Origin: an uncultured Bacilli bacterium | Lineage (GTDB): Bacteria > Bacillota_I > Bacilli_A > RF39 > UBA660 | DNA: 8,538 nt | Assembly: GCA_947600015.1 (NCBI GenBank) | Contig: CANQFX010000052.1 | Location: 1-8,538, forward strand | Direction of reading: 5' to 3' | Shown: positions 5,621 to 8,538 of the stretch, one piece after another | How the letters are laid out: every line of letters begins with the position of its first letter | Position numbering within the stretch: the first letter of the stretch is position 1 | Notes under the pieces: model-generated | Databases searched by the model: none | Told to the model about the DNA's origin: nothing | Seen by the model: only the letters and a program-made list of their open reading frames with translations | Program-made: the position numbers and the translations under genes

Positions 5621-6676
5621 TTGCTTTATTTTTTGAAAAAAGAAGTTCTCTTCTTTTTTTGTTTTCTTTTCTTTATTATAAATATTTAAACTACCAATAA
5701 TTTGATTATCTAAACTAATTTTTATTTCCCCTACTTTTTCTTCTTTTGTCTTAGAATCAATATGAACTGTTGTTTTGATTCGATTCGCTTCTTCTTCGGT
5801 TAATGGATAGATAAAAGAATCTTTTAAATAAAGATCTCCTGGATAAAAATTCTTATCCATACGAAAATTATTTTTATCTACAACGGTATAGTTTTGAAAG
5901 CGATTAAAAAAAGATTCATATAATGCTTCATGATTATCATAGGGATTTCCATCTTTTAACGTTACAATAGTCAGATTCAAATTATTTTTACTGGCTGTCG
6001 TTACTAAAGTTTTTCCCGCACTTGGAGTATACCCATTTTTTCCTCCTGTACACGAAGGATACGTCGATAACAATTTATTGCGATTATACCAAAGATAAGT
6101 TTTTTCTCCTGTTGATACCGTATATTTTTTGGTTCCTACAATTTTTCTATAAGTTTCATTTTGATAAGCATATCTAGAAAGAAGTGCCATATCATAAGCA
6201 GTAGAATAATTTTTTGTTTCTTCATCTAACCCATGTGGATTAGAGAAAATAGTATTTTTCATTCCAATCTCTTGTGCTTTTTCATTCATTAATGCTACAA
6301 AATCTTCTTCTGTTTTTGCTACTGCAGTGGCTAAAGTGACAGCGGCATCATTTCCGCTTCGTAGTAAAAGACCATATAATAAATCCTTGATTTTCATCTT
6401 CTCTCCCACAGAAATATAAATACTGGTTCCATACATCTTTAACACTTCTTCCCCTACCTTTACTTTCTTTTCTAAATTTGCATTTTCTAATGTTACAATA
6501 GCAGTCATAATTTTCGTAATAGACGCAATCAATCTTTTTTCATGAGCATTTTTTTGATATAAAATACGTCCACTATCTAAATCCATTATAATACTACTCC
6601 GAGCACTATCTTCCGCAAACACAGGAAAAGGAAACAAACAAAGAATGAATAAAAAGAAAAGGATTTTTTTACGCAT
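5606..6676 (-). CDS. D-alanyl-D-alanine carboxypeptidase, PBP5 (S11) family
   Basis: This is a predicted exported low-molecular-mass penicillin-binding protein that removes the terminal D-Ala from peptidoglycan stem pentapeptides, limiting cross-linking. A signal peptide (1-21, cleavage after VFA) leads into the S11 peptidase domain. The serine motif is SITK (Ser52, Lys55) and the second motif SGN (Ser107-Asn109). Supporting signatures include LIASITKIMTA, GLLLRSGNDAAVTLA and FSNPHGLD. The third motif is KNG (213-215) within GGKNGYT rather than the usual KTG. A beta-rich C-terminal domain follows (about 265-335). The tail ends in a Lys/Phe-rich segment (FFFQKIKQLFRR) that could be the amphipathic membrane anchor of the family. 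The start is supported by AGGTGAT six or so bases before the ATG. The 3' end overlaps that of the convergent phosphoesterase gene by 15 bp, and a hairpin terminator for that gene lies inside the last codons. Family is certain; the paralogue (DacA, DacB or DacF type) is not assigned. Confidence 0.93.
   Translation of the reverse strand: MRKKILFFLFILCLFPFPVFAEDSARSSIIMDLDSGRILYQKNAHEKRLIASITKIMTAIVTLENANLEKKVKVGEEVLKMYGTSIYISVGEKMKIKDLLYGLLLRSGNDAAVTLATAVAKTEEDFVALMNEKAQEIGMKNTIFSNPHGLDEETKNYSTAYDMALLSRYAYQNETYRKIVGTKKYTVSTGEKTYLWYNRNKLLSTYPSCTGGKNGYTPSAGKTLVTTASKNNLNLTIVTLKDGNPYDNHEALYESFFNRFQNYTVVDKNNFRMDKNFYPGDLYLKDSFIYPLTEEEANRIKTTVHIDSKTKEEKVGEIKISLDNQIIGSLNIYNKEKKTKKEENFFFQKIKQLFRR
5636..5660 (+). 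terminator. Hairpin terminator of the metallophosphoesterase gene, inside the convergent CDS
   Basis: A perfect 10-bp stem, AAAAAAGAAG (5636-5645) with CTTCTTTTTT (5650-5659), closes a TTCT tetraloop and ends in seven T, 15 bases after the phosphoesterase stop. Only two G-C pairs are present, so strength is uncertain. On the opposite strand the same bases encode the KKEENFF segment of the carboxypeptidase, before its stop codon. Confidence 0.55.
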
Positions 6677-6740
6677 GATATCACCTATTTCATTTTATGT
6701 TGAAATTTTAGTTTTATTATTTTTCTTTTCCTGCTTCTTA

Positions 6741-6770
6741 TTTACTTTATTTTGGTAATTATGATAGAAT
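6741..6770 (+). promoter_or_regulatory. Candidate proS promoter
   Basis: TTTACT (6741-6746, 4 of 6 to TTGACA) lies 18 bases from TAGAAT (6765-6770), and the -10 carries the TGn extension (TGA at 6762-6764). The predicted leader is only about 16 bases and holds AAGGGTG (6781-6787) as ribosome binding site. There is no room for a T-box antitermination leader. Confidence 0.55.
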
Positions 6771-6792
6771 ATAAAAAAGAAAGGGTGTCTAT

Positions 6793-8229
6793 ATGAAAAA
6801 CGAAAAACATACTGTACAAGCAATCACTCCTAGAAGTGAAGATTTTGCCCAATGGTATACTGATGTAGTAATGGAAGCAAAACTTTGTGATTATTCTAAT
6901 GTGAAAGGATGTCTTAATTATTTACCAAATGGTTATAAGATTTGGGAAAATATTCAAAAAAATTTAGATGCACGTTTTCAAGCAACGGGTGTTTCTAATG
7001 TTTATTTTCCTATGTTAATTCCTGAAAATTTACTTCAAAAAGAAAAAGATCATATCCAAGGATTTGCCCCTGAAGTAGCTTGGGTCACACAGGGAGGAGA
7101 AGAAACACTAGAGGAAAGATATTGTATTCGTCCAACTTCCGAAACGTTATTTTGTGATTATTGGAAAAAATGTGTTCAGTCCTATCGTGATCTTCCTAAA
7201 ATTTGGAATCAATGGAATTCTGTTCTTCGTTGGGAAAAAACAACAAGACCATTTTTGCGATCAAGAGAATTTTTATGGCAAGAAGGTCACACGCTTCACG
7301 CAACAAAAGAAGAAGCAGAAGAAAGAACAAAAATGATGGCACAAGTCTATTATGATTTTATTACAAAAGATTTAGCTATTCCTCTTGTTTGTGGGAAAAA
7401 AACTGAAAGTGAAAAATTCGCGGGAGCAAAAGATACCTATACAGTAGAAGCATTAATGCATGATGGAAAAGCCTTGCAATCTGCAACGAGTCATTTCTTT
7501 GGAAGTGATTTTGCTGATGCTTTTCATATTCAATATTTAAATAAAAATAATCAATTATCCAGTGCTTACGAAACTTCTTGGGGTCTTTCTACTAGAATTA
7601 TTGGAGCAATTATCATGGTTCATGGAGATGACTCTGGTCTAGTCTTACCTCCTCATATTGCTCCAACGCAAGTAATGATTGTACCAATTGCTGCTCATAA
7701 AGAAGGAGTATTAGAAAAAGCAACAGAGATCTTACATTCTCTTAATGATTCAGGAATCCGAACGAAATTAGATGATAGTGACAAAACCCCTGGCTTTAAA
7801 TTTGCAGAACAAGAAGTACAAGGGATTCCGATTCGAATTGAAATCGGACCTCGTGATATAGAAGAAAATCAAGTGACAATCTCTAGAAGAGATACTTTAG
7901 AAAAGTCTACGATAGAACTAGAAAATCTTTCTATGAAAATCAAAGAATTATTAGAAACCATTCAAAAGGAAATGTATCAAAAAACACTTACCTTCTTAAA
8001 TGAACATACTTATTGTGCTTCTACTCTTGCAGAAATGAAAACTCTTGCTTCTGAAAAAACAGGCTTCATCAAAGCAACGTGGTGTGGAAATCGTGACTGC
8101 GAAGAAAAGATTAAAGAAGAAACAGATGGATTTGGCTCTCGCTGCATTTCTGAGGAAAAAGCACAAGGATCTTGCATCTATTGTGGAAAAGAAGCAAAGC
8201 ATGTTGTATTTTGGGGAAAATCCTATTAG
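6793..8229 (+). CDS. proS: Prolyl-tRNA synthetase, type 3 (archaeal/eukaryote-like ProRS)
   Basis: A class II aminoacyl-tRNA synthetase that charges tRNA-Pro with proline, 478 residues, the normal length for the type-3 form. Type 3 lacks the INS editing domain between motifs 2 and 3, and none is seen. The N-terminal EDFAQWYTDVVMEAKL and YFPMLIP (71-77) lead to the catalytic core. Other core signatures are IRPTSET (112-118), motif 2 LRWEKTTRPFLRSREFLWQE (145-164), the TSWGLSTRIIG stretch (261-271) and motif 3 GLVLPPHIAPTQV (282-294). The anticodon-binding domain follows (about 290-395). The C-terminal zinc-type domain has Cys431, Cys436, Cys461 and Cys464, and the protein ends in Tyr, as archaeal-type ProRS does (KSY, Tyr478). 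The ATG is preceded by AAGGGTG at 6781-6787. The gene is monocistronic, from its own promoter to the terminator at 8214-8243. Identity is very secure. Confidence 0.97.
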   Translation: MKNEKHTVQAITPRSEDFAQWYTDVVMEAKLCDYSNVKGCLNYLPNGYKIWENIQKNLDARFQATGVSNVYFPMLIPENLLQKEKDHIQGFAPEVAWVTQGGEETLEERYCIRPTSETLFCDYWKKCVQSYRDLPKIWNQWNSVLRWEKTTRPFLRSREFLWQEGHTLHATKEEAEERTKMMAQVYYDFITKDLAIPLVCGKKTESEKFAGAKDTYTVEALMHDGKALQSATSHFFGSDFADAFHIQYLNKNNQLSSAYETSWGLSTRIIGAIIMVHGDDSGLVLPPHIAPTQVMIVPIAAHKEGVLEKATEILHSLNDSGIRTKLDDSDKTPGFKFAEQEVQGIPIRIEIGPRDIEENQVTISRRDTLEKSTIELENLSMKIKELLETIQKEMYQKTLTFLNEHTYCASTLAEMKTLASEKTGFIKATWCGNRDCEEKIKEETDGFGSRCISEEKAQGSCIYCGKEAKHVVFWGKSY

Positions 8230-8243
8230 ATTTTCCCTTTTTT
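8214..8243 (+). terminator. Rho-independent terminator of proS, overlapping its last codons
   Basis: GGGAAAATC (8214-8222) pairs perfectly with GATTTTCCC (8229-8237) around a six-base loop CTATTA, followed by six T (8238-8243). The 5' arm encodes part of the GKSY terminus. The final Tyr codon lies in the loop and the TAG stop (8227-8229) spans the loop and the start of the 3' arm, so termination signal and coding end are superimposed. Confidence 0.88.
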
Positions 8244-8268
8244 CCACAGAAAAAGTTATAAAATTTTA

Positions 8269-8298
8269 TTGACAGGCATAATTTTACTATGATATAAT
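8269..8298 (+). promoter_or_regulatory. Strong promoter of the tRNA operon
   Basis: Perfect TTGACA (8269-8274) and TATAAT (8293-8298) are 18 bases apart, and the -10 is also extended (TGA at 8290-8292). It lies 28 bases before the mature 5' end of tRNA-Ser, with a predicted start near 8305. This near-ideal sigma-70 arrangement is what is expected for stable RNA genes. Confidence 0.9.
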
Positions 8299-8306
8299 CA
8301 ATTTGT

Positions 8307-8321
8307 CGTCTAAACAAGACG
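8307..8321 (+). other. Small hairpin in the tRNA precursor leader
   Basis: CGTCT-AAACA-AGACG forms a perfect 5-bp stem with a five-base loop in the short leader between the predicted transcription start and tRNA-Ser, ending six bases before the RNase P cleavage point. It may keep the leader from pairing with the tRNA or aid processing; function is inferred only. Confidence 0.4.
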
Positions 8322-8326
8322 CAGAT

Positions 8327-8419
8327 GGAGGAATACCCAAGTCTGGTTGAAGGGACCGGTCTTGAAAACCGGGAGGTCGTGCGAGCGGCGCAGGGGTTCG
8401 AATCCCTTTTCCTCCGCCA
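8327..8419 (+). tRNA. tRNA-Ser (anticodon UGA)
   Basis: The acceptor arm GGAGGAA pairs with TTCCTCC (8409-8415), followed by discriminator G and an encoded CCA. The anticodon loop CTTGAAA (8361-8367) gives TGA at 8363-8365, reading UCN serine codons. The long variable arm (about 8373-8389) is diagnostic of a class II tRNA such as Ser. It is the first gene of the operon, followed by initiator tRNA after eight bases. Confidence 0.97.
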
Positions 8420-8427
8420 TTATTTAT

Positions 8428-8504
<77 letters not shown>

Positions 8505-8509
8505 ATTTT

Positions 8510-8538
8510 GGTCTCATGGTGCAGCTGGTTAACACGTC
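8510..8538 (+). tRNA. Partial tRNA, 5' part only, probably tRNA-Asp
   Basis: GGTCTCA (acceptor 5' strand), TG, and a D-arm with AGCTGGTTAA between GTG and CAC are visible before the window ends, five bases after the fMet CCA. The anticodon is outside the window. Asp is inferred from the 5' sequence and from the Ser-fMet-Asp-Phe order seen in Bacillota tRNA operons such as B. subtilis trnB. Confidence 0.65.

Noticed and set aside
6771..6792. T-box or other riboswitch before proS
   Set aside because: The predicted leader is only about 16 bases, too short for any structured regulatory RNA.
7154..7336. Plus-strand open frame of about 60 codons inside proS
   Set aside because: It lies wholly within the strongly supported proS frame, is low-complexity Lys/Phe-rich and has no homology features or ribosome binding site.
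7996..8317. Several short overlapping frames on both strands at the end of proS
   Set aside because: They overlap the zinc-domain codons, the proS terminator and the tRNA promoter, and their translations look like out-of-frame readings.

Overview
The window is AT-rich DNA from a Gram-positive-type bacterium, most likely a low-GC Bacillota (Bacilli/Erysipelotrichia or a related uncultured gut lineage). The evidence is a SipW/camelysin-like secreted protein, a fermentative phosphoketolase, a PBP5-type D,D-carboxypeptidase, a type-3 prolyl-tRNA synthetase and a Ser-fMet-(Asp) tRNA cluster with encoded CCA ends. TGA ends one gene (3228-3230) and Trp is written TGG, so the standard code applies and a Mycoplasma-type code is excluded. 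No lineage can be named from the sequence alone.

Layout. 1-1066 (minus) is the N-terminal 355 codons of xylulose-5-P/fructose-6-P phosphoketolase, cut by the window edge. 1067-2560 is an accessory segment. It holds a decayed C-terminal copy of a secreted-protein gene (about 1151-1325), a truncated Rpn/PD-(D/E)XK nuclease-transposase remnant (1346-1768), and an intact paralogue of the decayed copy (1791-2402). The intact gene is driven by a promoter with perfect -35 and -10 boxes separated by a spacer that contains a run of 11 G. That arrangement is the classic architecture of a phase-variable promoter and is the most interesting feature here. 2560-4616 (minus) is a translationally coupled pair: a COG2509-type FAD protein followed by a cyclophilin lipoprotein. 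4703-5620 (plus) is a membrane-anchored metallophosphoesterase converging on, and overlapping by 15 bp, the D-Ala-D-Ala carboxypeptidase at 5606-6676 (minus). 6793-8229 (plus) is proS, ended by a terminator that includes its last codons. A strong promoter at 8269-8298 then starts a tRNA operon that runs off the right edge.

How the parts relate. Most of the window is housekeeping: carbon flux to acetyl-phosphate, envelope folding and peptidoglycan trimming, translation. The genes are in short units with compact divergent promoters and AT-rich hairpin terminators. The exception is 1151-2470, where duplication, decay, a mobile-nuclease remnant, large inverted repeats and a hypermutable promoter cluster around an exported protein. 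This is what is expected of a locus diversifying a surface-exposed product; the interpretation is inference, the components are visible.
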